A stretch of 26,206 nt of DNA from Chara braunii. Its lineage: Eukaryota; Streptophyta; Charophyceae; Charales; Characeae. The number at the start of each line of letters is the position of its first letter. Positions within the stretch are counted from its first letter, which is position 1. The notes beneath the pieces were generated by a model that had not been told where the DNA came from, made no database searches, and saw only the letters and a list, made by a program, of their open reading frames with translations. Shown piece after piece: positions 8,397 to 18,189 of the stretch. Made by a program: the position numbers and the translations under genes. The stretch spans positions 33,825 to 60,030 of the forward strand of contig BFEA01001052.1 of NCBI GenBank assembly GCA_003427395.1, read 5' to 3'.

Positions 8397-9665
8397 ATGG
8401 CGACGGGCGAGGGTGTCGGGAGTCAACAGGACGACGAGAACTTGGGTATAGACGGAGATGTAGAGCGAGAAGAGGACGCCTTAGGCGACCGGGAGTCAGC
8501 AAAGTCGCCAGGGGCTAGGGAAGGGAGTAAGGAGATCGTCCTTGCTGGAAGCTCGGGGAAGGGTGGAGGAAGCAAGCGTGGAACCCAGGAGGCTAAGGAG
8601 GTTAGGGACAAAGGCAGCCCAACACGCCAGCACTTGGAAGGCGCGGAACATAAGAAGGTAAGACTGACAGATACGCGAAAGAGGCTGGCAAAAGTGGAAA
8701 AGAGGACGACAGAATTTAGGGCAAAATTATTGGAAGAAATAATGAACGAGAGCGAGAGGAACCCGGCGGACGGAAGGATACGAGAGGAAGAGGAGGCAAG
8801 TCAAGGGAAAGGGGGCCAGGACGCAGACGTACATCAGAGGAAGGACCGGCCCAAGGATCCGAGGGGGACCCCAACGAGGAAAGAGAAGGAAAAAGCGGAC
8901 TCTCCTGGAAGGGCCATAGAGAGACCTACCAACCCGCCTCTCTTGGATAGTGGAGCCAGCCGACCTTCAGCGTCCCCAGCAATCGCCAGGGGGTGCGAGG
9001 GAATCTGGAGTCTGAGGGAGAGGGTGCTGGGGTGGTTTGATCCGGAGGGGACTGCGAGGACGAGAGGAAGATCAAACACAAGCAAGGAAGATTTGGGGGC
9101 CGGATCAGCGGCAGGGTCAGGAATGGTCGAAGGAGGGCTTAGGAAAGTTGTGTCATCCCTCACCCGCGCGCTAAGCAAAAATCATGGATACTTGGCCGGC
9201 GCTAAGAAGAAACTGACCTTTGACGGAGCAAATATCACTAAGTTCCTAATAGATTATGAGAACCTGGCGGCACTCCTGAGGTGGAGCAAGGAAGAGAAGA
9301 TGGAGCACCTGGGGCAGCACGTGTCGTTGAACCTAGAGAGAGACATAATGGCGATTGTCGCCACGAGCGGATCGTGGAAGGAGGCTCGGGACGTGATGAT
9401 GAGAAAATACCTGGCAGCCGAGAAGATGACCACGGAAGCAGAACTGGCCACTGTGCAACGAAAGGACTTCGCAACGTACAATGACTTCCTGAGAGAATTT
9501 ACTCCCGTAGCGTTGTGCATCCTCGGGGTTACTGATCGAATAATGAGCAAGTACTTCCTAAGACAGTTCACAGAGTTCGATAAGGATAAAATCCTGTCAG
9601 CAATTCAGCAAACCGCAAAATTCATGAACACCAGGGATGTTGACTTCAGCACAAAATGGTCGTAA
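8397..9665 (+). CDS. gag: Retrotransposon Gag, matrix/capsid-like part
   Basis: This is a 422-residue Gag of a Ty3/gypsy element, the structural protein that would form the cytoplasmic particle. The first 270 residues are highly charged and low in complexity (many E, K, R and G). From about residue 273 a capsid-like domain begins with LTFDGANITKFLIDYENLA. It continues through the helical WKEARDVMMRKYLA and the block DFLREFTPVALCILG, a layout typical of retrotransposon Gag (Retrotrans_gag-like). No zinc knuckle is present in this frame. The knuckle lies in the next ORF, which overlaps by 10 bases in the -1 frame. The start ATGG follows a TATATAG element. Family assignment is firm; the product boundary is not. 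Confidence 0.85.
   Translation: MATGEGVGSQQDDENLGIDGDVEREEDALGDRESAKSPGAREGSKEIVLAGSSGKGGGSKRGTQEAKEVRDKGSPTRQHLEGAEHKKVRLTDTRKRLAKVEKRTTEFRAKLLEEIMNESERNPADGRIREEEEASQGKGGQDADVHQRKDRPKDPRGTPTRKEKEKADSPGRAIERPTNPPLLDSGASRPSASPAIARGCEGIWSLRERVLGWFDPEGTARTRGRSNTSKEDLGAGSAAGSGMVEGGLRKVVSSLTRALSKNHGYLAGAKKKLTFDGANITKFLIDYENLAALLRWSKEEKMEHLGQHVSLNLERDIMAIVATSGSWKEARDVMMRKYLAAEKMTTEAELATVQRKDFATYNDFLREFTPVALCILGVTDRIMSKYFLRQFTEFDKDKILSAIQQTAKFMNTRDVDFSTKWS
9651..9665 (+). promoter_or_regulatory. Possible -1 frameshift point at the end of gag
   Basis: The capsid frame ends ACA AAA TGG TCG TAA. The four A residues allow a lysine codon to slip back by one base into the frame of the nucleocapsid ORF, which overlaps here by 10 bases. 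There is no full X-XXY-YYZ heptamer, so a single-base mutation in this copy is an equally good explanation. Confidence 0.3.
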
Positions 9666-10186
9666 CTGACTCACTGACCCTGTTAAAAGAAGGAGAGGTC
9701 ATAGACCTAACAGGCAAGACGGGCGATACGGTAAAGAGAGGAATCGAAAGCCTGCATGAGCGCGTTCATGGGGTAGATGGGAAAATCGAGAGAGTAGAGA
9801 ACGCCCTGTTGGTTATGCAGGCCCAGGTTTCGCAGAGCCAGGCAGTACGGCCTCCTTTTCCGCCTCAGGAAGCAATCGCCCCAGCAGGTATAGCCAACCG
9901 TGGAAATAATCAAAGGGACCCGGCCAACGAACAGTGCAAATATTGCACGTTGATCGGACACTTCGTACGGATGTGTCTGAGATTCAACCATGATATCATG
10001 CTTAAGCGGTGCTCCAGGACCCTGCGCGGAGAGATTTTAGGACCTCGGGGGGAGAGAATAAATTGGAATTCGCCAGGAGGGATTTGTCGGGCCGTGATCG
10101 CATTCAACAACCTAGACGCTGCTGTAGTAGAAGTTGAGCCTGTGGCAGAACTCACGTGGGGGCAGGCGCAGGGACGAGGGCCCTAG
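9656..10186 (+). CDS. Gag nucleocapsid segment with CCHC zinc knuckle
   Basis: This 176-residue frame contains CKYCTLIGHFVRMC at residues 94-107, an exact C-x2-C-x4-H-x4-C zinc knuckle as in retroviral and retrotransposon nucleocapsid, which binds the genomic RNA. A predicted coiled-coil-like stretch (SLHERVHGVDGKIERVENAL) lies upstream, and a Q/P-rich linker separates the two. It continues the capsid ORF after a -1 shift. It ends at a TAG (10184-10186), after which the same frame stays open into the protease ORF. It is probably the C-terminal part of a Gag or Gag-Pro polyprotein, not a free-standing gene. Confidence 0.8.
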   Translation: MVVTDSLTLLKEGEVIDLTGKTGDTVKRGIESLHERVHGVDGKIERVENALLVMQAQVSQSQAVRPPFPPQEAIAPAGIANRGNNQRDPANEQCKYCTLIGHFVRMCLRFNHDIMLKRCSRTLRGEILGPRGERINWNSPGGICRAVIAFNNLDAAVVEVEPVAELTWGQAQGRGP

Positions 10187-10198
10187 GCCAATTTCATT

Positions 10199-11212
10199 AT
10201 GGAAAGCGATGGACGGGATAGGGTTAACGTGACTACTAGGCAGCGGACCGCCGCAAAAAAGGTCGTGCAGGATGCGATTATGGAGGATGCGCAAGAAGGA
10301 CCAAGTATGTCACCTAGAGTAACAGAGTCAGACCAGGATAGAGCCTATGGGAAACCTAGGGATGAGACCCCCGTCGATAAGGCAGCAATGACAAAAAAGA
10401 AGTTTCGATACCAGATACCCATCCTCGCCACGCCAGAGATCGATGACACCCTTAGTAAACTACTAGGGACCATGGTATCAGTATCATTCCAGACGATGTT
10501 GCAAGCCAGCCCTAGACTTCTGAAGGGACTCAGGCACCTGTTAACAAGGCAAAGGGTCGAAGTAGAGGAGGAACCGGGGCACCAGGAAGGAAAGAAGGAA
10601 GAAGAGACACCGCAAGAAGTTCCAAATGTCCAAAGAATTCCCGGCGACTTAGAGGACTTGGAAAAGGCCTTCGCAGACATTCGGCTAAGCCTGCCGGATC
10701 GGAAAGGAGGCGAGGTCATGAGGGCCCCTCAAGGTACGAAGTTGAGCTTTCACGCCTTACCGGTAGGCAAGCTACGGGTTCAGACCGGTTGCCACCATAC
10801 GGATGCACTAGTGGACGGGGGGGCTGAAATCATGCTCATACGGAAGGATTTCGCGACAATCGTCGGGTGCCTGATAAACAGGGAAACTACCGGGAGTGTC
10901 CGGGGAGCTGGCGGGGAAATCCCTTTCTCCGGGTATGTCACCAAGTGCGCGATCAAAGCCGGGGTCAGGGAGTCTATATGGTCGTTCCAACGGATGACCG
11001 TCATGGACGAAATGGACCGTGACATAATCCTTGGGAGACCGTGGTGTGCAAATGTGGAAATGATAGGCATGCATCTCCATGACGGGGCATACATGGTAGA
11101 CATAGAGGACCCAGTTACAGGACACGGCGAGCTGCTCCGCCTCATCGGAACTGGGGGAGACACGCCCAGGGAAATTGGCAACCTGGTCGCCTTCCTTCGA
11201 GGAGAGCGCTAG
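10199..11212 (+). CDS. pro: Retroviral-type aspartic protease
   Basis: This 337-residue frame is in phase with the zinc-knuckle ORF, separated only by a TAG and 12 bases. The protease core lies at about residues 185-305. The active-site loop is ALVDGGAEIMLI, with the catalytic Asp at residue 206. It has Gly where most retropepsins have Thr or Ser (D-G-G instead of D-T/S-G). The downstream DRDIILGRPW matches the second conserved retropepsin block (I-L-G-x-x-W/F). The enzyme would cleave the Gag-Pol precursor. The first 180 residues are charged linker sequence. The ORF overlaps the RT frame by 38 bases. Confidence 0.8.
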   Translation: MESDGRDRVNVTTRQRTAAKKVVQDAIMEDAQEGPSMSPRVTESDQDRAYGKPRDETPVDKAAMTKKKFRYQIPILATPEIDDTLSKLLGTMVSVSFQTMLQASPRLLKGLRHLLTRQRVEVEEEPGHQEGKKEEETPQEVPNVQRIPGDLEDLEKAFADIRLSLPDRKGGEVMRAPQGTKLSFHALPVGKLRVQTGCHHTDALVDGGAEIMLIRKDFATIVGCLINRETTGSVRGAGGEIPFSGYVTKCAIKAGVRESIWSFQRMTVMDEMDRDIILGRPWCANVEMIGMHLHDGAYMVDIEDPVTGHGELLRLIGTGGDTPREIGNLVAFLRGER

Positions 11213-12153
11213 AAAGGGGGCTTTCGCGCGAATGGAAGGAATGAGAGAGAGGGTGGAAATAATGATAGAAGAGGCGTTCAGCAAGAAGGAGTGGGTCAAG
11301 ATGGGACTTCCACAAAAAAAGCGGAGGCCGGATGAAGATGTCCTAGGAGTCATGGTAGTGGAAAAGGAAACAGAGGTGGAATTGGGAGCGAGTCTGCCAA
11401 AGCGAGGAGACGCCCGAGGCGAAGGCACCAGGATAACGCTAGAGATCCCGGATCTTCTCCACCTAATCAAGGCAATCAGGTATCACAAGGTAGAAGTTGA
11501 CCCCGCCTCTCTCGTCAGGTTTGAGGAGGAAGTTCGGAAGGGTTACTGCCTGAACGGCGAGTTGGTTAGCATCCAGGCTCGAATTGCGAAAGTAGCGCAA
11601 GCAACCCCGGCGGTTCATTTTTTAGAAGAGATCTCGGAAGGAAGCGTTCGCAAATATAAACCAGTAGGAAAGAAGGTGAAGCCAGTCTCCATCCTGCTGG
11701 AAATGACTAAGGAGGAGGCCATGGAGAAGGAGGAAGAAGTCCTCCGGGTAATCAAGGAAAGAAGGGCAGCCGAGGGGCATAGGATACTGGACGAAGTAGC
11801 TCAGACCATGAAGATAGGGGTGGAAGGGTTCCTGACGGAACAAGAGGTGCGGGTAATCAAGGAGGCATGCCAAGAATTCCACTTAGCTTTCGCCTTTAAC
11901 GACCACCAGAAGGGGCGGCTAGATGCAAAGTTGATTCTTCCAGTCAGAATCCACACAGTTGAGCATGAATGTTGGAATGACAAGGGGTCCGCCTATGACT
12001 TCGGAATCGCCTGTGGCGAAGCCTACCGCATCGCCATACGCCAACAGGTGGTTTGTATTTAGAAAGGCCAACAAGTCCCTAAGGTGGATCCAGGATTTGC
12101 AGAAGCTAAATGCCGTCACCATCCGAGACGCGGGGTCGCTACCCCAAGCGGAT
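11175..12153 (+). pseudogene. pol: Ty3-like reverse transcriptase, N-terminal part
   Basis: The open frame runs 11175-12062. It holds a long charged connector (EEVLRVIKERRAAEGHRIL) and then the RT entry region LPVRIHTVEHECWNDKGSAY. At about 12000 the homology passes into the next frame, where SPYANRWFVFRKANKSLRWI and QDLQKLNAVTIRDAG are the fingers motifs of Ty3-type RT. The gap between the two blocks is about a dozen codons shorter than usual, so a small deletion with frameshift is likely. The coding sequence then breaks at 12153, where a 2.8-kb insert begins inside the codons for ADL. This copy cannot make RT. Confidence 0.85.
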
Positions 12154-12227
12154 TTATTTTTATTTTTTTTTTTATTTTTTTTTTTGAAAAAGACAAGCTC
12201 CATCTATTGGTGGGGAGCAACACCTGC

Positions 12228-12312
12228 TGGAAACCGGGTCCAGCGTCCCATAGATACAACCATTTCCTTACTGATTGGAACAAACTGGGAACCTGGCTCA
12301 ACGTCCCATCAC
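12228..12312. repeat. Diverged 60-bp tandem repeat
   Basis: CTGGAAACCGGGTCCAGCGT (then CCCAT) and CTGGGAACCTGGCTCAACGT (then CCCAT) lie 60 bases apart, near the tail end of the insert. Only this core of about 25 bases is clearly shared. Confidence 0.45.
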
Positions 12313-12484
12313 GAGTACATTCAGAAAATTTCATCAGAGACTTACATGAAAAAAGACAAGGAACTACTAGAAAAGTCTAATTGGAGCTACGTTTTTTGGT
12401 TTGAAATACCAGGGGCATTACCTGGCTTCGGCTAGGATCAATCTAAGAGTCTAAGAACTTTTGACGAGATCCTAGAATTTCAAG

Positions 12485-12975
12485 AAAATCTGAACAAATC
12501 TAGGAACAGTTAATTTTCTGCCTACTATTACTGGTAACCCCCTACTCTTCCTCATCTCCCGACGAGCCGACCTCCTCCACCACATAGTTCGGAAGACAAG
12601 AAACAGTAGCCAATCAACCTCACCAAATCTCGTAATGATTAAGGATGGACTTTAACTTTCCATCTCCCTTCGACGAGCCGACCTCCTCCACCACATAGTT
12701 CGAAGAGAGAGAAGAAAGTAATCAGTCCAGGCAAAAAATCTGAACAAATCTGAGAACAATTAGCTTCCTGCCTGCTATGCCTGGCAACCCCCTACTCTTC
12801 CTCATCTCCCGACGAGCCGACCTCCTCCACCACATAGTTCGGAAGATAAGAAACAGCAGACAATCAACCTCCCAAAACCCATATGGTTAAGAATGGACTT
12901 CAATTTTCCATCTCCCTTCGACAAGCCGACCTCCTCCACCACATAGTTCGAAGAGAGAGAAGATAATTAAAGTCC
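12485..12975. repeat. Tandem duplication, 250-bp unit
   Basis: AAAATCTGAACAAATCT begins at 12485 and 12735. The two copies stay collinear to about 12975. Each unit contains two copies of GAGCCGACCTCCTCCACCAC followed by ATAGTTCG (near 12564, 12675, 12814 and 12923). No reading frame is conserved between copies, so this is non-coding repeat. Confidence 0.85.
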
Positions 12976-13917
12976 AATCAAAGAATTGAGAAAATGTTGC
13001 CTTCGCCCTCCCCTCTGTCCCTATCTGCCCCAGCCGGGGTTGAAGGCGACCAACTCTCCCATCCCGGCCCCAGTCAAGAACAAACCCCAAATCTGCCCTA
13101 CCCCCGACAGAGCAGCCACCACCCACCTTGCAGCACCCCTGTAGAGTAAGGCTCCCCGACGCCCCCCCCCCCATTCCCCAACGGCTAGATGATAAGAGAA
13201 CTATTTCTTACAACCGCTAAACACCTCCTGAAATCGTCAGCAATTTTCTGAATGCTCAGGGATCTAGGGGAATTCTAACAGATCATAACAAAGCTCATCA
13301 ATTCTGACTTATTCTCTGACAAACTCATCCAGGCCTCACGCCCCCTATCTGCTAGGTTACAGAGCAACGCTACTCACTCCAGCTCCGACCAACGTCGTCC
13401 TATGTCAGCAACCCCCAACTGTCCCCTAGGATGCTCCCCGCATAGCATCCCCAGATCTCTCTACGAGGTCTCATGCCCTCACCTTCGGCAAGTCACAGGG
13501 CATCACCCCGGCTTCGGCCAGCTTCGTTCTGGCATTGGACAACCACGGGTCCTGAATATACAGTCTAATTCCAGTGTAGCTTCGTACAAACCACCACCCC
13601 CAGAATCCTGAGAGATTCTTCAAACTACCCGGAATAACAAGAGTGCTTATTATGAAAATTCCAAAAAAAGTCAAGACATCCGAAGGGGAAAAAAATACTA
13701 AGAATTATAAGGAAAAAATATAGATGAGAGATTTCGTTTTTTGGACAAGACCCTGGAATTGATGCATTGAAAAACGACCTCTAATGAGGACAAAAGGATG
13801 ATGATACCGATACTAAATGCTAAGCAGCCTCGACTACGCCCTATGAAAGCCGAATGATGGTGCTGATCACACTGATCGTGCTGAAGAGGCGCAGCAACAG
13901 CGCCATATGATTACGAA
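12976..13917. other. Insert interior without recognisable genes
   Basis: A C-rich stretch (13000-13180), including a run of C near 13160, is followed by AT-richer unique sequence. Short open frames on both strands show no motif or repeat-independent composition, and I see no RNA gene. Confidence 0.5.
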
Positions 13918-14110
13918 CTGATGATGATAATGAGGGTGGTTGATGATGATAATGTTGATGATGATAATGATGATGAGCATGATATCATGATGATGATGAT
14001 GATAATGATATAATGATAATGATGATGATAATAATGATGATGAGGATGATATGATGTTGATGGTGATTATGATGATGGTAATGATGATAAAGATGATAGT
14101 GATGATAAAG
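13918..14110. repeat. GAT-type trinucleotide microsatellite
   Basis: The stretch is mostly GATGAT/AATGAT words with occasional GAGGAT. The minus-strand frame rich in I, H and S is a by-product of the repeat. GAT words continue more sparsely to about 14360. Confidence 0.9.
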
Positions 14111-14162
14111 ACGCGCAGCGCCCTGTGATGGCAAAGGATGGTGATGGTGCTAACCACGCACA

Positions 14163-14306
14163 CTTGTGATGATAGATTAGTGATGATGATGATAAGGAAG
14201 GACAGACGAATTTTGCCTATGGCACCCTAAGGCGCACCTGTGATTATGGATTAGTGGTGATGATGATGAGGATGGACAGACGAATTTTGCCTATAGCACC
14301 CTAAGA
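14163..14306. repeat. 74-bp tandem duplication
   Basis: GGACAGACGAATTTTGCCTA and the flanking GATGAT words occur twice, with copies starting at 14163 and 14237. Both copies end in GCACCCTAAG. Confidence 0.85.
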
Positions 14307-14945
14307 CAGTGTAATATTAATGATGGTAATACTGATGATGAAGCTAGTCGTAAAAATAATGATGATGACGCTCAGCGCCAGCAGTACTGGTGGTAGTAAC
14401 GCACAACCCTATTATAACGGTGCTAACAAACAAAGCCCTACCCTGGCGAACTTACCTTGTTGCTGATACTAGTGATGCGATGTTACTAACTATGCTGATG
14501 ACAAGCAGTACCTTGACGAGCAGCATCCTGACGATGATGACGAAACCCTTACCATGGTGACGCTGTCGGAGCTCGCCATGTTGATGAAGATGATGACGAT
14601 TCCAAGCAGCTCCAGTGCAATGATGTCGTTGAAGAGGATGACAACCCACGCGCACTTCAGGTCCCAAGGGCTAACTCCGTTGTGCTCCACAGGCGCAGAC
14701 TAACTCAACGCCTCATGGCCCTATGCTACGGGCAGAACCGCAGCGGCGATGAGGCGAAACTCGAAACTCCCGAGTAACCATCGAGGGTCGGTCTATCCTC
14801 CACGTCAGCCAGTGACGTGGCCTAGACCAGTGCCTCCAGGCCCTGCGCGTGCGCTACGCGCCGAACATATCAGCTGGATAGTCACCACCTCCTGCCATCA
14901 CCCCGATGTTGCACTCCAACTTAGAACTCTGTCGTGGCTGATGCC

Positions 14946-14978
14946 GGGGCGCAGCGCCTCCCGGTAGCGCTGCGCCCC
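14946..14978. repeat. Perfect 12-bp hairpin near the right edge of the insert
   Basis: GGGGCGCAGCGC (14946-14957), a 9-base loop and GCGCTGCGCCCC (14967-14978) form a perfect stem. It ends 11 bases before the target duplication. Read on the minus strand, it would sit at the 5' end of the inserted RNA. GCGCAGCGC-like words recur elsewhere in the insert (near 14113 and 14370). Confidence 0.8.
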
Positions 14979-14989
14979 CCTATTTGTTG

Positions 14990-16144
14990 GCGGATCTCCT
15001 GGCTGAATCCCATGCCAGACGTAGCATTTATTCGTTGATAGATCTGTACTCGGGGTATGATCAGCTTCCGTTGGATGCCCGAGACAGACCCTACACAGCT
15101 ATGCACACGTCGGTAGGCCAGCTGCAAATGCAGGTCACGCCCATGGGTTTTACCAACGCAGTAGCAGAAGCGGAAAGGAGGATGCTTGCGGTTGCAGGGG
15201 ACATGTTTCCTGCGAAGTGCGAGCCCTATATCGATGACAATCCCGTAATAGGGGCGCGAGAAAAGGATGAGACGAAGGTCCAACCAGGAGTAAGAAAGTT
15301 CGTATGGGACCACCTACAGGATATCAAAGAGCTGCTCCAAAGGTTCCTGGAGTATAACATCATTGCTAGTGGTCCAAAGAGTATCCTGGCAGTCCCGGAA
15401 GTCACCATTTCGGGGTTCCGTTGTGGAGCTTACGAAAGGAAGCCAGGCCCGGCCAAGAACGACAAAATTGCTCAGTGGCCTACGCCCCTCCGAACCACAA
15501 CAGAAGTGAGGGCCTTCCTGGGCGTCGTAGGCTTCTGGAGAATCTTTATAAAAGGCTTCGCGAAGATGGCAGAACCTATTCGGGCCATGATCCGCGAGGA
15601 AGGTACGCTTGACAAGACCGAGGACCGGGAGGCGGCCGTCCAGACCTTGAAGAAGATACTGACATCCGAAGAGGTTACCCTTGCTGCTCCGTGCTTCAAT
15701 GATGAAGTAAGACGCCCCTTCGTGCTTGAAACCGATGGGGGACCACTAGCCGTGGGTGGGGTATTGATTCAGAAAGGCGAAGATGGGAGAGAGTGTCCCA
15801 TTAGATTCGAGAGTAAAACGCTCAACGCAGTCGAGCGTCGCTATTCTCAGTTCAAGAAGGAGGTGTTTGCGATACTCCACTGTCTCAAGACCTTCGAGGC
15901 GTATATCTTTGGGAGAAGGTTCATCTTGAGGATAGATCCGACCAATGTCGCAGGAGCCTTAAAGAACAATAGACCTATCGATTCCACCGTGGGGAGATGG
16001 GTAGGGTTCATTTGGCAATTCGACTACGAGATTGAGCGCATTGCCGGTCTTAGGAATTGAGCAGACGGCCTGAGCAGGGTGAGCCTTACGCCGTAGGGAC
16101 TAGAAGAAGCAGAGTCGATCGAGGCATTCCTCGATCACGAGGGA
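14990..16144 (+). pseudogene. pol: Ty3-like RT (palm/thumb) and RNase H
   Basis: The frame is open to 16057. It continues RT with RSIYSLIDLYSGYDQLPLD, then PMGFTNAVAEAERRML, and the catalytic YIDD at 15227-15238. The connection VTISGFRCGAY leads to FLGVVGFWRIFIKGFAKMAE, typical of Ty3-type thumb. RNase H follows with its first catalytic Asp in FVLETDGGP (15734-15736), the acidic helix VERRYSQFKKEVFAILHCLK and LRIDPTNV. A TGA (16058-16060) interrupts the signature that usually reads N-x-ADGLSRV, and a second stop (TAG, 16094) follows in the same frame. An Arg codon CGA turned to TGA would explain the first stop. RT and RNase H together would copy the element RNA in the particle, but this copy is broken. 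Confidence 0.9.
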
Positions 16145-16150
16145 GGGACT

Positions 16151-17774
16151 GTGGTGGTGGATAATGAGATGGCCGGGACCGCCTGCATGACCGGAGAATT
16201 GTTGATCAAAGCATTAGAAAAGGGGCCTCCCACGATGGTAGCAGAACTCAGAGAAGGGGTGGTCACCAGGGTTGGACAGAAGGAGGAGAAGGACGCTTGG
16301 GGTAGTATTGTGGAGCCTCGGAAGAACGGATGGCACTAGCTATAGAAGGCGGGTGGAGAAGGGTGATGAGCGTGGTGGAGTCGTGGGAACAGGAAAAGCA
16401 ACAGTACGCGGTCAACCAAATGTGCGACGCTCAGCCGGGCTCCCGGCAGGAGGAGGAGTTATTTCTCATCAAGTCGTACGATGGTATTTTTAGGGAGATT
16501 GGGCTGTTGTTGGTAGGAAACAAGGATGGCCACAAAGTCAGTCATAAAGCTAGGGAAGAGGCGGACAAGTATGTGCTAAGGAAAGGGCACTTGTTCCGGA
16601 GGGAGGAAGGCCTAACCCCTAGAAGAGTGGTGTGCGGGAGATCTGAGGCAAGTGGACATAGTACAGGCAATGCATGATGGGTTGGCCGGTGGGCATCGTT
16701 CCTCGAAAGGGACCTTGGCCAAAATAACACCTCTCTACTACTGGCCAGGAATGGGATCCATGGTTGCCACGTACTATTAGACCTGCCGAATCTGCCAGGA
16801 ACGAAGTACGGCCCGGGTTTTTGAGTCGCTCAGGCCTACGCGAGTGCTGGGGCCGGGACATATGGTGCACCTCGATCTTGCAGCCATGCCTGTGTCCACC
16901 AAAGGGTACAGGTATATACTCGATGCTAGAGACAACCTTAGTGGGTTTGTGGAAGCAGTGGCGCTGAAGAAGAAAACCGGGGTGGTCGTGGCCGACTGGG
17001 TTGAGGATTTCTACTTAAGGCACCCATTCATCAGAAGATTCATAGCTGATAATGGGACTGAGTTCGTGAATCAAGACGTTCTGAACACCTGCAGGAGGCT
17101 AGGGGTCCCCCCTCAAATTGATCGAGCCATACCACCCGGAGGCCAACGCGCCAGTGGAAAAAGGGCATCAAACGCTCAAAAACACGATCGCAAAGTTGGC
17201 GGCGGACGATGTCGGGAATTGGCCCAAGTACCTCATGCAAGTTGTGTTCGCCAAGAATGTGACTCCTAAAAGGACCACAGGATGTATCCCGGCGGAATTA
17301 TGGTATGGAAGGGAAATCGACTTTCCGGTAGAAGCCCTAGTACCAACCTGGAACAAGTTGGAGGAGAACCCTCGCCTAACTACGGAACAATTGATCGAGG
17401 CTAGATGTGAGCAGGTGGCACAAAATGAGGAAGCCTTGGAGGAAATTGTGAACAGGGTCCTCGATAGTTGGATGAAGGATAAGACCAGGTGGGACCAACT
17501 GAAGAATATCAGGAAGGAGCCGTTACAATTGGGGGAAATGGTTTTGGTCAGGAATTCGGCACCTGAAAGCACATGGTCAGGACAGCTAGGGCGAAGATTC
17601 AAGGGGCCCTATCGTATCACTAAGAGATTGGGGTTGAACACCTTTGAGGTTGAGGACTTGGATGGGACCAGCATAAAAGGGCCGTTCCCTGCGCAGCGGT
17701 TGGTCAGATTCCTCAGCAGGGATCCGGTGGAGCAATGGCTACAAGAAGCTCAGGACAAGGAAGCCGAAGGATAG
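16151..17774 (+). pseudogene. pol: Ty3-like integrase with GPY/F-type C-terminus, frameshifted
   Basis: Segments from three frames make up one integrase. A connector runs at 16151-16340. The part starting near 16330 (MSVVESWEQEKQQYAV to EADKYVLRKGHLFRREEG) leads to the zinc-binding region H-x6-H (MHDGLAGGH) and TCRICQ, with a TAG (16778-16780) just before the CysCys pair. The catalytic core has Asp in VHLDLAAMP (16874), Asp in IADNGTEF (17048) and Glu in VEKGH (17157). The tail contains FKGPYRITKRLGLNTFEVED, a GPY/F-type module. No chromodomain is seen. Frames change near 16320, 16635 and 17115. The last stretch, 17118-17774, is intact. Confidence 0.9.
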
Positions 17775-18189
17775 GTCGCTCAGTACCGCGACAAGGATTC
17801 TACTTATCACATGCGTTTCTCTTTGCCTTTGTTGTTTTCCTTTCTTTCGTGTGTGTGTGCATGGGAAGGGCATGGGATCCAGTTAGAACATTGTACCATA
17901 GTTTTTGTGGGGACGCTAGGGATGGATGCCAAGGGATGGGCATTGTATCATAAGGGTGGGGACGAGGAGATCTCCGAGGGCAAGATGCCACGACTACCCA
18001 ACGGGATGAAGGGGGCTTGAGGGCACACGTGACCAAGACTTGGGATGGAACCACATGTTTGGGAAACTGGGTGGCCATAAAGATGAGACAGGATTGGACT
18101 TGGGACGGACTCCATAATGGGGGGGGGGGTGCATTGGGGCTTTCTCTTTCTGGATATTGATTACAAGCACAGAAGACAGCCCAAGCAAA
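17775..18189. other. Spacer between integrase and the 3' accessory ORF
   Basis: No gene is seen. A pyrimidine-rich stretch (about 17815-17850) ends in GTGTGTGTGTGCATGG, and a run of about ten G lies at 18119-18129. TTTCTCTTTCTGGATATTGA followed by TTACAAGCACAG (18141-18172) is a good 3' splice consensus, 18 bases before the ATG of the next ORF. Confidence 0.5.

Larger units (their letters stand above)
12154..14989 (-). mobile_element. 2.8-kb insertion in RT with target duplication and A-rich tail
   Basis: RT homology stops at GCGGAT (12148-12153) and resumes at GCGGAT (14990-14995) in matching codon phase, so this is a clean insertion with a 6-bp target duplication. Its left edge is T-rich (12153-12185). 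Read on the minus strand, that is a 3' A-rich tail, as in non-LTR retroposons or retroposed RNA. No reverse transcriptase or other convincing ORF is seen inside, so it would be non-autonomous. It contains a tandem 250-bp duplication, a GAT microsatellite, a 74-bp duplication and a hairpin close to the right edge. Several insertions stacked together cannot be excluded. Confidence 0.7.
8397..17774 (+). mobile_element. Degraded Ty3/gypsy-type LTR retrotransposon coding core
   Basis: The order capsid, zinc knuckle, protease, RT, RNase H, integrase is that of Ty3/gypsy (Metaviridae); Ty1/copia has integrase before RT. The element probably extends well beyond its coding core. Accessory ORFs of the same strand flank it on both sides, and polypurine tracts followed by TGT lie near 21465 and 22771. 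Neither LTR could be paired within the window, and no convincing tRNA primer site was found. The copy is inactive because of the RT insertion and at least three pol stops. Confidence 0.85.

Noticed and set aside
12154-14989. Spliceosomal intron in RT in place of an insertion
   Set aside because: The left edge has no GT donor and the right edge no AG acceptor at the coding boundary; a GCGGAT duplication and T-rich edge are seen instead.
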